Of a stretch of 63,037 nucleotides of DNA, positions 8,577-16,731 are shown one piece after another (within the stretch, counting starts at the first letter, position 1; the number at the start of each line of letters is the position of its first letter). The stretch lies in NCBI GenBank assembly GCA_017428925.1, contig JAFRPY010000002.1, positions 1-63,037 on the forward strand, in the 5' to 3' direction. Made by a program: the position numbers and the translations under genes. This DNA comes from Prevotella sp. GTDB lineage: Bacteria > Bacteroidota > Bacteroidia > Bacteroidales > Bacteroidaceae. Under the pieces are notes generated by a model, which saw nothing but the letters and a program-made list of their open reading frames with translations, was not told where the DNA came from and did no database searches.

Positions 8577-11500
8577 ATGATGCAAAAGGGATTGTATAAT
8601 GCCCAATACGAACATGATGCGTGTGGTGTGGGCATGGTGGTTAACATCCACGGAAACAAAAGCCACGAACTTGTAGACAACGCACTGAGGGTGCTGGAAA
8701 ATATGCGGCATCGCGGTGCCGAGGGTGCCGACAATAAGACAGGCGATGGCGCAGGCATACTGCTGCAGATTCCCCACGAATTCATTTTGCTGCAAGGCAT
8801 ACCTGTTCCCGAGAAAGGAAAATATGGTACCGGCTTGGTATTCCTGCCCAAAGATCCTGTCAGGCAGCAGCAGATTCTATCTGTGATGATAGAAGAAATT
8901 GAGCGCGAGGGTCTCTCGCTGATGCATCTTCGCAACGTTCCTACCAATGCCGAATGCCTGGGAGAAACGGCTTTGTCGAGCGAACCCGACATCAAGCAGG
9001 TGTTCATTACGGGTATCAGCGACGACCGCGTACCCGAGTTCGACCGTATTTTATATATTATAAGGAAGAAGATAGAAAGGCGAGTCGACGACAAAGACTT
9101 CTACGTGTGTTCCCTGTCGAGCAAGAACATTGTCTATAAAGGCATGCTCTCCTCGCTTCAAGTACGCCAGTATTTCCTCGACCTCACCAATAATTATTTC
9201 ACTTCCGGGCTGGCGCTGGTGCATTCACGCTTCAGCACAAACACATTCCCCACATGGTCACTGGCCCAGCCCTTCCGTCTGCTCGCACATAACGGCGAAA
9301 TCAACACCATCCGCGGCAACCGGGGATGGATGCAGGCACGCGAAAGTGTGCTTAACTCTGAACTGTTGGGAAACATCCGCGACATTTCACCCATCGTACA
9401 ACCCAACATGAGCGACTCAGCATCGCTCGACAACGTGTTCGAGTTCTTCGTGATGAGCGGACTGTCGCTCCCTCATGCCATGGCGGTCATGGTGCCGGAA
9501 AGCTTCAACGACAAGAACCCCATCTCGGAAGACCTCAAGGCATTCTACGAATACCATTCCATCCTGATGGAGCCCTGGGACGGACCTGCCGCGCTGCTCT
9601 TCAGCGACGGACGTTTTGCTGGAGGTATGCTCGACCGTAACGGACTGCGCCCCGCCCGCTATACCATCACCAAGAACGACATAATGGTGGTGGCCTCTGA
9701 GGTGGGCGTGATGGACTTCGACCCCTCTCAAATAGCTGAGAAAGGACGACTCCAGCCGGGAAAAATTTTGCTCGTCGACACCCAGGAAGGAAAAATCTAC
9801 TACGATGGCAAAATAAAGGAGCAGCTCGCCCATGAGCATCCCTATCGCCAGTGGCTCAGCACCAACCGCATCCAGTTGGAGAAACTGAAGAGCGGCCGCC
9901 ATGTATCCAACCGAGTCGACACCCTACTGGAAAAGGAACTCACTTTCGGCTATGGCCGTGAAGATATCGACGACACCATCGTTCCGATGTGCGTCAACGG
10001 ACAAGAACCCACGGCTGCTATGGGTAACGACACCCCACTGGCAGTACTTTCCGACAAGCCGCAAGTGTTCTTCAACTATTTCCGCCAGCAGTTCGCACAG
10101 GTCACCAATCCTGCCATCGATTCCATCCGAGAGAACCTCGTCATGTCGCTTACCGAATACATTGGACGTGTAGGCACCGGCATTCTCGACCCCGACGAGA
10201 CCAACTGCAAGATGGTACGCCTGCCCCACCCCATCCTGAACAACACACAGCTCGACATCCTGTGCAATATCCGATATAAAGGATTCAACACCATCAAGCT
10301 GCCCATGACTTTCGAGATTCCTCAGAACCTTTCATCGAAGGAAAACAGGGACTACACGGCAGCCGGCGAGAACCTGCGCGTGGCCTTGGACAAGCTCTGC
10401 AAGGATGCCGAGAAGGCTGTCGACGACGGTTACAACTACATCATCCTGACCGACAAACTCACCGACAACGATGAGAATACGGCCTTCATCCCTTCATTGC
10501 TGGCCGTGAGCGCCGTCCACCATTACCTCATCTCCGTGGGAAAGCGCGTACAGACAGCCCTTATCGTGGAAAGCGGCGAGATACGCGAGACCATGCACGC
10601 CGCCCTGCTCTTAGGCTACGGAGCCAGCGCCCTCTGTCCATACATGACGTTTGCCATCCTCGACGACCTCGTTGAGCGTGGAAAAGTACAGGAAAACTAC
10701 GAGACCGCCGAAGCCAACTACATCAAGGCCGTGAAGAAAGCGTTGCTGAAGATTATGGCCAAGATGGGAATCTCCACCATACGAAGCTATCGGGGAGCAA
10801 AGATTTTCGAGAGCATCGGACTCTCAGACAATCTGCTGAAATCTTATTTCGGCACCTCGGTAAGCACCATCGGCGGCATTGGCCTCGAAACCATTGCCCG
10901 CGATGCCATTGCCTTCCACGACAAGGCTGCCGAATACCGCCGGACTTCGGGCAACAGCAACACAGCGTTCCTGCCCGACCTCGGACAGTTCCACTGGCGA
11001 AAGGACGGCATCAAGCATGCCTGGAATCCTGAGACCATCGCCACTCTCCAACTAGCTACACGCACGGGTAACTATCAGAAATACAAAGAATTCACCCGAC
11101 TTGCCGACAAGAAGGAAACACCCATCTTCATCCGCGATTTCTTCGACTTCAAGCGTAATCCTATAGACATCTCGAAGGTGGAGTCCGTGGAAGACATCGT
11201 TAAGCACTTCGTGGTGGGTGCCATGAGTTTTGGTGCCCTTTCCAAGGAAGCCCACGAGGCCATCTGCCTGGCCATGAACAAACTCGGGACTCGCAGCAAC
11301 ACCGGTGAAGGCGGTGAAGACAGCGAGCGGTTCCACACCACTGTCGACGGCATTTCGCTCTCCAGCAAAACCAAACAAGTGGCATCGGGACGATTCGGCG
11401 TGACCACCGAATACCTGGTGAATGCCGAAGAGATACAGATTAAAGTGGCACAAGGTGCAAAGCCCGGTGAAGGCGGACAGCTGCCAGGCTTCAAGGTGAA

Positions 11501-13136
11501 CGAAGTGATTGCCCGGACGCGCCACAGCATTCCCGGCATCTCGCTCATCTCTCCGCCGCCACACCACGACATCTACTCCATCGAAGACCTTGCACAGCTC
11601 ATCTTCGACCTGAAGAACGTCAACCCCAAGGCTGCCATCAGCGTGAAACTCGTGGCCGAAAGCGGAGTGGGCACCATCGCCGCAGGCGTGGCGAAGGCCA
11701 AGGCCGACCTCATTGTCATCAGCGGTTCCGAGGGTGGCACCGGAGCATCTCCTGCCAGCAGTATGCGCTTTGCCGGAATATCGCCCGAGATAGGACTTGC
11801 TGAAGCTCAGCAGACACTGGTCAGGAATGGATTGCGCGGTCAAGTGCGCCTGCAAACCGACGGACAGCTCAAGACTGGTCACGACGTTATCGTCATGGCC
11901 CTGCTTGGAGCCGACGAGTTCTCCGTGGGCACCCTTGCCCTGATTGTACTGGGATGCGTGATGATGCGCAAGTGCAACCAGAACACCTGTCCCATGGGCG
12001 TTGCCACACAGAATCCCGAACTGCGCCGCCATTTCATTGGCCGCTACGAATACCTGGTCAACTACTTCACCTTCCTGGCACAGGAGGTGCGCGAATATCT
12101 CGCCGAGATGGGCTTCACCAAACTTAACGACATCATCGGCCACACCGAGCTGCTTGTCGACAACCGCACGGTTATGGACAATGCCAACGAAAAGTTCCGT
12201 ATGCTCGACCTCAACCGGTTGCTCTTCAAGGAAGGTGATGAGCACTCTCTGCTCTGCGCTGACCAAGACCATCAGGCCTCAAGACTCAACAGCCAGCTCG
12301 ACGACGTCATCGACAACCAACTCATCCATGCTTCGAGCCGCGCCATCGATGCGCAGGAAGAAGTCAACCTCGACTACACCATCCGCAACACCGACCGTGC
12401 GGTGGGCGTGATGCTCAGCGGACGCATTGCCGAGAAATACGGTGCCGCCGGACTCCCCGAGAACACCATCAACGTGAAGTTCAAGGGTGCTGCCGGACAG
12501 TCGTTCGGTGCCTTCCTCGTCAACGGCGTCAGTTTCAAGCTCGAGGGCGAATGCAACGACTATTTCGCCAAGGGACTCTCCGGCGGACGCATTGCCATCC
12601 TGCCGCCCATACGCTCAAACTTCAATGCCGAAGACAACATTATCGCGGGCAACACCGGACTCTACGGTGCCACCTCTGGCGAACTCTACGTCAACGGCAA
12701 GGTGGGCGAACGTTTTGGCGTGCGCAACTCTGGTGCCATTGCCGTCATCGAGGGTGCCGGCGACCACTGCTGTGAATACATGACGGGTGGCCGCGTGGTA
12801 GTGCTTGGCGAAACTGGGCGCAACTTCGCTGCTGGAATGTCGGGCGGCGTGGCCTACGTCTGGGACAAGAACCACAACTTCGACTATTTCTGTAACATGG
12901 ACATGGTGGAAATCAATCTCGTGGAAGAAAACTCCTACCGCAAGGAGCTTCACGAACTCATCCGCCAGCACTATCTCTACACGGGCAGCAAACTCGCCCG
13001 TACCATGCTCGACGACTGGAACCGCTACATTGAAGACTTCATCCAGATTGTGCCTATCGAGTACAAGCGCGTGCTCCAGGAAGAACAGGTGAAGAAACTG
13101 CAGCAGAAAATTGCCGACATGCAGCGCGACTATTAA
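8577..13136 (+). CDS. gltB: Glutamate synthase large subunit
   Basis: This 1519-residue enzyme makes two glutamates from 2-oxoglutarate and glutamine, using reductant supplied through GltD. The class II glutamine amidotransferase nucleophile is Cys16 (YEHDACGVGM), preceded by a short propeptide that is normally removed. The central domain and the FMN/2-oxoglutarate-binding synthase domain follow. The 3Fe-4S cluster cysteines are visible in GCVMMRKCNQNTCPMGVATQ, and the C-terminal GXGXG beta-helix domain ends the chain (GAAGQSFGAF, EGAGDHCCEYMTGG). Length is normal. It has its own consensus promoter, and gltD begins 98 bp downstream after a family A repeat. It forms a nitrogen-assimilation group with gltD, asnB and the glutamine synthetase at 21063. 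Confidence 0.97.
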   Translation: MMQKGLYNAQYEHDACGVGMVVNIHGNKSHELVDNALRVLENMRHRGAEGADNKTGDGAGILLQIPHEFILLQGIPVPEKGKYGTGLVFLPKDPVRQQQILSVMIEEIEREGLSLMHLRNVPTNAECLGETALSSEPDIKQVFITGISDDRVPEFDRILYIIRKKIERRVDDKDFYVCSLSSKNIVYKGMLSSLQVRQYFLDLTNNYFTSGLALVHSRFSTNTFPTWSLAQPFRLLAHNGEINTIRGNRGWMQARESVLNSELLGNIRDISPIVQPNMSDSASLDNVFEFFVMSGLSLPHAMAVMVPESFNDKNPISEDLKAFYEYHSILMEPWDGPAALLFSDGRFAGGMLDRNGLRPARYTITKNDIMVVASEVGVMDFDPSQIAEKGRLQPGKILLVDTQEGKIYYDGKIKEQLAHEHPYRQWLSTNRIQLEKLKSGRHVSNRVDTLLEKELTFGYGREDIDDTIVPMCVNGQEPTAAMGNDTPLAVLSDKPQVFFNYFRQQFAQVTNPAIDSIRENLVMSLTEYIGRVGTGILDPDETNCKMVRLPHPILNNTQLDILCNIRYKGFNTIKLPMTFEIPQNLSSKENRDYTAAGENLRVALDKLCKDAEKAVDDGYNYIILTDKLTDNDENTAFIPSLLAVSAVHHYLISVGKRVQTALIVESGEIRETMHAALLLGYGASALCPYMTFAILDDLVERGKVQENYETAEANYIKAVKKALLKIMAKMGISTIRSYRGAKIFESIGLSDNLLKSYFGTSVSTIGGIGLETIARDAIAFHDKAAEYRRTSGNSNTAFLPDLGQFHWRKDGIKHAWNPETIATLQLATRTGNYQKYKEFTRLADKKETPIFIRDFFDFKRNPIDISKVESVEDIVKHFVVGAMSFGALSKEAHEAICLAMNKLGTRSNTGEGGEDSERFHTTVDGISLSSKTKQVASGRFGVTTEYLVNAEEIQIKVAQGAKPGEGGQLPGFKVNEVIARTRHSIPGISLISPPPHHDIYSIEDLAQLIFDLKNVNPKAAISVKLVAESGVGTIAAGVAKAKADLIVISGSEGGTGASPASSMRFAGISPEIGLAEAQQTLVRNGLRGQVRLQTDGQLKTGHDVIVMALLGADEFSVGTLALIVLGCVMMRKCNQNTCPMGVATQNPELRRHFIGRYEYLVNYFTFLAQEVREYLAEMGFTKLNDIIGHTELLVDNRTVMDNANEKFRMLDLNRLLFKEGDEHSLLCADQDHQASRLNSQLDDVIDNQLIHASSRAIDAQEEVNLDYTIRNTDRAVGVMLSGRIAEKYGAAGLPENTINVKFKGAAGQSFGAFLVNGVSFKLEGECNDYFAKGLSGGRIAILPPIRSNFNAEDNIIAGNTGLYGATSGELYVNGKVGERFGVRNSGAIAVIEGAGDHCCEYMTGGRVVVLGETGRNFAAGMSGGVAYVWDKNHNFDYFCNMDMVEINLVEENSYRKELHELIRQHYLYTGSKLARTMLDDWNRYIEDFIQIVPIEYKRVLQEEQVKKLQQKIADMQRDY

Positions 13137-13139
13137 AGG

Positions 13140-13206
13140 CCCACCCCCCAACCCCATTCCCGAGCTTCGCTCGCCTACCCGTAGCCTTTCCCGAAGGGAG
13201 GGGAGT
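13140..13206 (+). repeat. Family A palindromic repeat, long form (gltB-gltD gap)
   Basis: A C-rich arm (CCCACCCCCCAACCCCATTC), a middle segment (CGAGCTTCGCTCGCCTACCC) and a purine arm (CCGAAGGGAGGGGAG). It is almost identical, in inverted orientation, to the copy inside gltD at 13956-14020. Confidence 0.85.
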
Positions 13207-13234
13207 GGAAACAACAGATTTTAAAAAAAACATC

Positions 13235-14692
13235 ATGAAAGAGAATACAACATTTCTGACCGTGCTCCGCAAGGAAGCGGGCTACCGTCCACTCAACGAC
13301 CGCATACACGATTTCGGTGAAGTTGAACAGACGCTCAACGAAAAAGACCGTCGCGAACAGGCCTCACGCTGCATGAACTGCGGTGTACCCTTCTGCCACT
13401 GGGCATGTCCGCTCGGCAATAAGGCACCCGAATGGAACTCAGCACTCTATAAAGGCGACTGGGAGATGGCCTACAGGCTGCTCAACGCCACCAATCCCTT
13501 CCCCGAATTTACCGGCCGCATCTGTCCTGCCCTCTGTGAGAAAGCCTGTGTGCTCAATCTCATGGACCACCAGCCAACCACCAACCGCGAAGACGAATGC
13601 GCCATTGCCGAGCATGCGTTCCAGGAAGGATACATCGAGCCCCATATTCCCCAGCGCAACGGCAAGACGGTAGCCGTCATCGGGGCTGGTCCAGCAGGAC
13701 TTGCTGCCGCCAATGCCCTCAACCAGATGGGATATAGCGTAACCGTGTTCGAGAAAAACGAGGCTGCCGGCGGATTGCTCCGATACGGAATTCCAAACTT
13801 CAAACTCAACAAGAATCTCATCGACCGCCGTCTTCGCCTGCTCGAACAGGAAGGCATCGAGTTCCGGTTTGGAGCCCCCCTCCAACTCCCCCCGAAGGGT
13901 AGAGCGTCTGACTACCTTACTATCGACGATTTCAACAAGGCCATAGGCGACCAAACGCCCCTCCCCTCGGGAAAGGCTACGGGTAGGCAAGCGAAGCTCG
14001 GGAATGGGGACGGGGGTGGGTTTGCCGTCGTCATCGCCACAGGAACCCCCACGGCACGCGACCTCAATATCCCCGGCCGCTCACTGAAAGGCGTGCATTT
14101 TGCATTAGAACTGCTCGCCCAGCAAAACCGCGTGCTGGCAGGAATGGAGTTTTCTCGCGACGAGCGCATCACGGCGAAAGGAAAAGACGTGCTCGTCATC
14201 GGCGGCGGCGATACGGGTTCCGACTGCATCGGCACTGCCCACCGACAGGGTTGCCGCAGCGTTACCCAAATCGAGATTATGCCTAAGCCACCTGTTGGTC
14301 CCGAAGACCCCGCCAACCCTTGGCCCAACTTCCCGCGCACGCTGAAGACCACTTCCAGTCATCAGGAAGGCTGCACGCGCCGGTGGAACATCAATTCGCT
14401 GGAATTCATTGGCAAGGACGGCAAGCTGACGGGCGTCAAAGTGCAGGAAATCGACTGGAAGCCCAATCCCGAAGGCGGCCGCCCATTGATGGTAGAGAAA
14501 GGCAAGCCCGAAGTCATCAAGTGTGAAATGGCGTTGCTCGCAATGGGTTTCCTCAAGCCCGAACATCCCGCCTATCCCGACAATGTGTTCGTCTGCGGCG
14601 ATGCCGCCAGTGGCGCTTCGCTCGTCGTTCGCGCATTAGCCAGCGGAATTCAGATTGCTTCAAAGGTGGACAAATTCCTTAAAAACAAATAG
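13235..14692 (+). CDS. gltD: Glutamate synthase small subunit (NADPH/FAD), with two in-frame repeat insertions
   Basis: This 485-residue protein carries electrons from NAD(P)H through FAD and Fe-S clusters to GltB. The N-terminal Fe-S cysteines are in CMNCGVPFCHWACPLGNKAP and CPALCEKACVL. The FAD dinucleotide fold is VAVIGAGPAGLAAANAL, the NAD(P)H fold is VLVIGGGDTGSDC, and the C-terminus has VFVCGDAASGASLVVRA. The start ATG at 13235 (MKENTTFL) is preferred; the 10 extra codons upstream come from repeat DNA. Between EFRFGA and FAVVIATG, where relatives have a short loop, the chain contains PLQLPPKGRAS and TPLPSGKATGRQAKLGNGDG. Both are encoded by family A repeats and lengthen the protein without breaking the frame. 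Confidence 0.95.
   Translation: MKENTTFLTVLRKEAGYRPLNDRIHDFGEVEQTLNEKDRREQASRCMNCGVPFCHWACPLGNKAPEWNSALYKGDWEMAYRLLNATNPFPEFTGRICPALCEKACVLNLMDHQPTTNREDECAIAEHAFQEGYIEPHIPQRNGKTVAVIGAGPAGLAAANALNQMGYSVTVFEKNEAAGGLLRYGIPNFKLNKNLIDRRLRLLEQEGIEFRFGAPLQLPPKGRASDYLTIDDFNKAIGDQTPLPSGKATGRQAKLGNGDGGGFAVVIATGTPTARDLNIPGRSLKGVHFALELLAQQNRVLAGMEFSRDERITAKGKDVLVIGGGDTGSDCIGTAHRQGCRSVTQIEIMPKPPVGPEDPANPWPNFPRTLKTTSSHQEGCTRRWNINSLEFIGKDGKLTGVKVQEIDWKPNPEGGRPLMVEKGKPEVIKCEMALLAMGFLKPEHPAYPDNVFVCGDAASGASLVVRALASGIQIASKVDKFLKNK
13875..13901 (+). repeat. Family A repeat, short decayed copy in gltD
   Basis: CCCCCTCCAACTCCCCCCGA then AGGGT, translated as PLQLPPKG. It is in frame and lies 55 bp before the long copy. 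Confidence 0.65.
13956..14020 (-). repeat. Family A repeat, long form inside gltD
   Basis: It reads CGCCCCTCCCCTCGGGAAAG on the + strand and is the reverse complement of the 13140-13206 copy with only a few differences over about 64 bp. It is translated in frame in gltD. Confidence 0.85.
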
Positions 14693-14711
14693 TAAGCATC
14701 ATCCTAACACG

Positions 14712-14752
14712 TGGCTACAGATGATTTCCGGATTGTCTGTAGCCATGTTTCT
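14712..14752 (+). terminator. Possible gltD terminator
   Basis: A 10-bp stem (TGGCTACAGA / TCTGTAGCCA) with a 14-base loop starts 20 bp after the gltD stop and is followed by TGTTTCTATTT, a broken U-tract. Confidence 0.5.
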
Positions 14753-14782
14753 ATTTGCCAACTAACTTCATTCGAATTGTAA

Positions 14783-14870
14783 TTTCATTGAAATTGGTCA
14801 GCAATTTAATTGATTTTGCTCAGCAATTTCATTGAAATTGGTCGGCAATTTAATTGAAATTACAACTCGG
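14783..14870. repeat. Four tandem 22-bp repeats
   Basis: Four consecutive 22-bp units alternate TTTCATTGAAATTGG... and TTTAATTGA.... The first three end in GGTCAGCAA, GCTCAGCAA and GGTCGGCAA. The ends of the block are inverted (GAATTGTAATTTCA on the left, TGAAATTACAACTC on the right), so the whole can fold. It sits in the convergent gap between gltD and asnB. There is no spacer diversity, so it is not CRISPR. Confidence 0.75.
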
Positions 14871-14911
14871 ATGATAAGGTTTGGCAAGTCGGGCACTGGC
14901 CGTTGGCCATC

Positions 14912-14946
14912 AAAATAGCCGTTTCCGACAGCAGGAAACGGCTATT
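14912..14946 (-). terminator. asnB terminator
   Basis: A 13-bp perfect stem (AATAGCCGTTTCC / GGAAACGGCTATT) with a 7-base loop. On the - strand it runs into TTTT, 53 bp after the asnB stop. Confidence 0.75.
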
Positions 14947-14998
14947 CCGATGATGTATATAGTGGTTTTAGGGCGCTTAGACAAACATTTCGCCATGA

Positions 14999-16690
14999 TC
15001 AATATGCCTGCTCGTGAACGCCACTGACGGCGCGACCGCTGGGATCATTAAGTTTACGGAAGGCTTCGTCCCACTGGAGGGCGATGGCGGTGGAGCAGGC
15101 CACGCTGGCCTCCTGCGGAACGGAACGGGCTGCACTATCCGACGGGAAATGCTCGGCAAAGATGCTGCGATAGTAATATTCCTCTTTGTTCAACGGCGGG
15201 TTGATGGGGAACCGCTCGGCGGCATGCTCCATCTGCTCGTCGGTTACCTGACTGGAAGTGATTTCCTTCAAGGTGTCTATCCATGAATAGCCCACGCCGT
15301 CGGAGAACTGTTCTTTCTGGCGCCAGGCCACCTCGTCGGGAATCATCCCCTGGAAAGCTTCGCGCACGACGCGTTTCTCGATGGTTTTGCCCGGACACAT
15401 CTTCAGTTCGGGATTCAGACGCATGGCAACGTCGAGGAACTCTTTGTCGAGGAAAGGCACGCGCCCTTCAACGCCCCATGCCGACAGGCTCTTGTTGGCA
15501 CGCAGACAGTCGTACATATACAGTTTGCCAATCTTGCGAACGGTCTCGTTGTGGAATTCCTCTGCGCTCGGGGCTTTATGGAAATAGAGGTAACCGCCGA
15601 AAATCTCGTCGGCTCCCTCGCCCGAAAGCACCATCTTGATGCCCATCGACTTGATGACGCGGGCCAACAGATACATGGGCGTCGAAGCACGCACGGTGGT
15701 CACGTCGTAGGTCTCGATGAAATAGATGACGTCACGGAGAGCATCGAGTCCCTCCTGGATGGTATAGTTGATTTCGTGGTGAACGGTGCCGATATAGTCG
15801 GCCACGAGTTTGGCTTTCGCCAAGTCGGGCGCACCCTTCAGTCCAACGGCAAAGGAATGCAACCGGGGCCAGTAGGCGGCGCTTTGTGAGTTGTCCTCAA
15901 TTCGGTGGGGAGCAAAGCGCTGCGCAATGGCAGAGATGACCGACGAGTCGAGACCTCCGGAAAGCAACACGCCATAAGGCACATCGCTCATCAGCTGTCG
16001 CTTGACGGCTGACTCGAGTGACTCACGGATGGCATCGGAGGCCGCTTCAGATGAAAGCGAGGATGAAGCCACATTGTCGTAGTTCATCCAGTCGCGCACA
16101 TAATAGCGACGGATGCTGCCCTCGCGACTCCAATAATAGCATCCCGGGAGGAAAGGCTCATAGCGGTCGCACTGTCCTTCGAGGGCCTTCAGCTCGCTGG
16201 CCACATAGACGCGGCCGTCGGCATCGTATCCGATATACAGGGGGATAACGCCGATGGGGTCGCGGGCAATCAGGAACTCGTCGCGCTCTTCGTCGTAGAG
16301 TGCAAAGGCAAAAATGCCGCTGAGCTGTTCCAGCATGGTTGATATCTTCTCGGTCTCACGCCATTCACGATAGAGCGAGAGGATGACCTCACAGTCGGAA
16401 CCCGTCTGGAACTCATACCGCCCAGCATAGCGCTGGCGTATTTCCCTGTGGTTGTAAATCTCGCCGTTGACAGCCAGCACCTGCTTGCCGTCGGGGGCAA
16501 ACAGCGGCTGCTTGCCACTCTCAGGGTCGACGATGGACAGGCGTTCGTGGGCAAGGATGGCCGAACCGCCACAATAGATTCCACTCCAGTCGGGTCCGCG
16601 ATGGCGGATTTTCTGACTCATTTTCAACGCTTTCTTTCTCAAATCAGGAGTCTGCTCCTTAATGTTGAACATTCCAACTATTCCACACAT
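14999..16690 (-). CDS. asnB: Asparagine synthetase (glutamine-hydrolysing)
   Basis: This 563-residue enzyme amidates aspartate using glutamine and ATP. Met1 is followed by the glutaminase nucleophile Cys2 (MCGIVGMFN), which fixes the start. Other class II amidotransferase residues are in IRHRGPDWSG and VNGEIYNH. The synthetase half has the PP-loop GVLLSGGLDSSVISAI and the motif VLSGEGADEIFGGYLYFH. Length is normal for bacterial AsnB. It lies 41 bp downstream of pyrG on the same strand with no clear promoter between, so the two glutamine amidotransferases may be cotranscribed. Confidence 0.96.
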   Translation of the reverse strand: MCGIVGMFNIKEQTPDLRKKALKMSQKIRHRGPDWSGIYCGGSAILAHERLSIVDPESGKQPLFAPDGKQVLAVNGEIYNHREIRQRYAGRYEFQTGSDCEVILSLYREWRETEKISTMLEQLSGIFAFALYDEERDEFLIARDPIGVIPLYIGYDADGRVYVASELKALEGQCDRYEPFLPGCYYWSREGSIRRYYVRDWMNYDNVASSSLSSEAASDAIRESLESAVKRQLMSDVPYGVLLSGGLDSSVISAIAQRFAPHRIEDNSQSAAYWPRLHSFAVGLKGAPDLAKAKLVADYIGTVHHEINYTIQEGLDALRDVIYFIETYDVTTVRASTPMYLLARVIKSMGIKMVLSGEGADEIFGGYLYFHKAPSAEEFHNETVRKIGKLYMYDCLRANKSLSAWGVEGRVPFLDKEFLDVAMRLNPELKMCPGKTIEKRVVREAFQGMIPDEVAWRQKEQFSDGVGYSWIDTLKEITSSQVTDEQMEHAAERFPINPPLNKEEYYYRSIFAEHFPSDSAARSVPQEASVACSTAIALQWDEAFRKLNDPSGRAVSGVHEQAY

Positions 16691-16731
16691 AGCATATATC
16701 TTTGATTATTTATTTCGGATTTATCACAATG

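Noticed and set aside
11052-12272. Long 406-codon open frame on the - strand inside gltB
   Set aside because: It lies opposite the conserved FMN/Fe-S region of gltB. The open frame is a by-product of GC-biased codon use and has no recognisable domain.
8601-13136. Repeat insertions in gltB
   Set aside because: I looked for family A or B peptides along GltB and found none, so not every long gene in the window is affected.
14783-14870. CRISPR array
   Set aside because: The four 22-bp units are contiguous with no unique spacers, and no cas genes are in the window.
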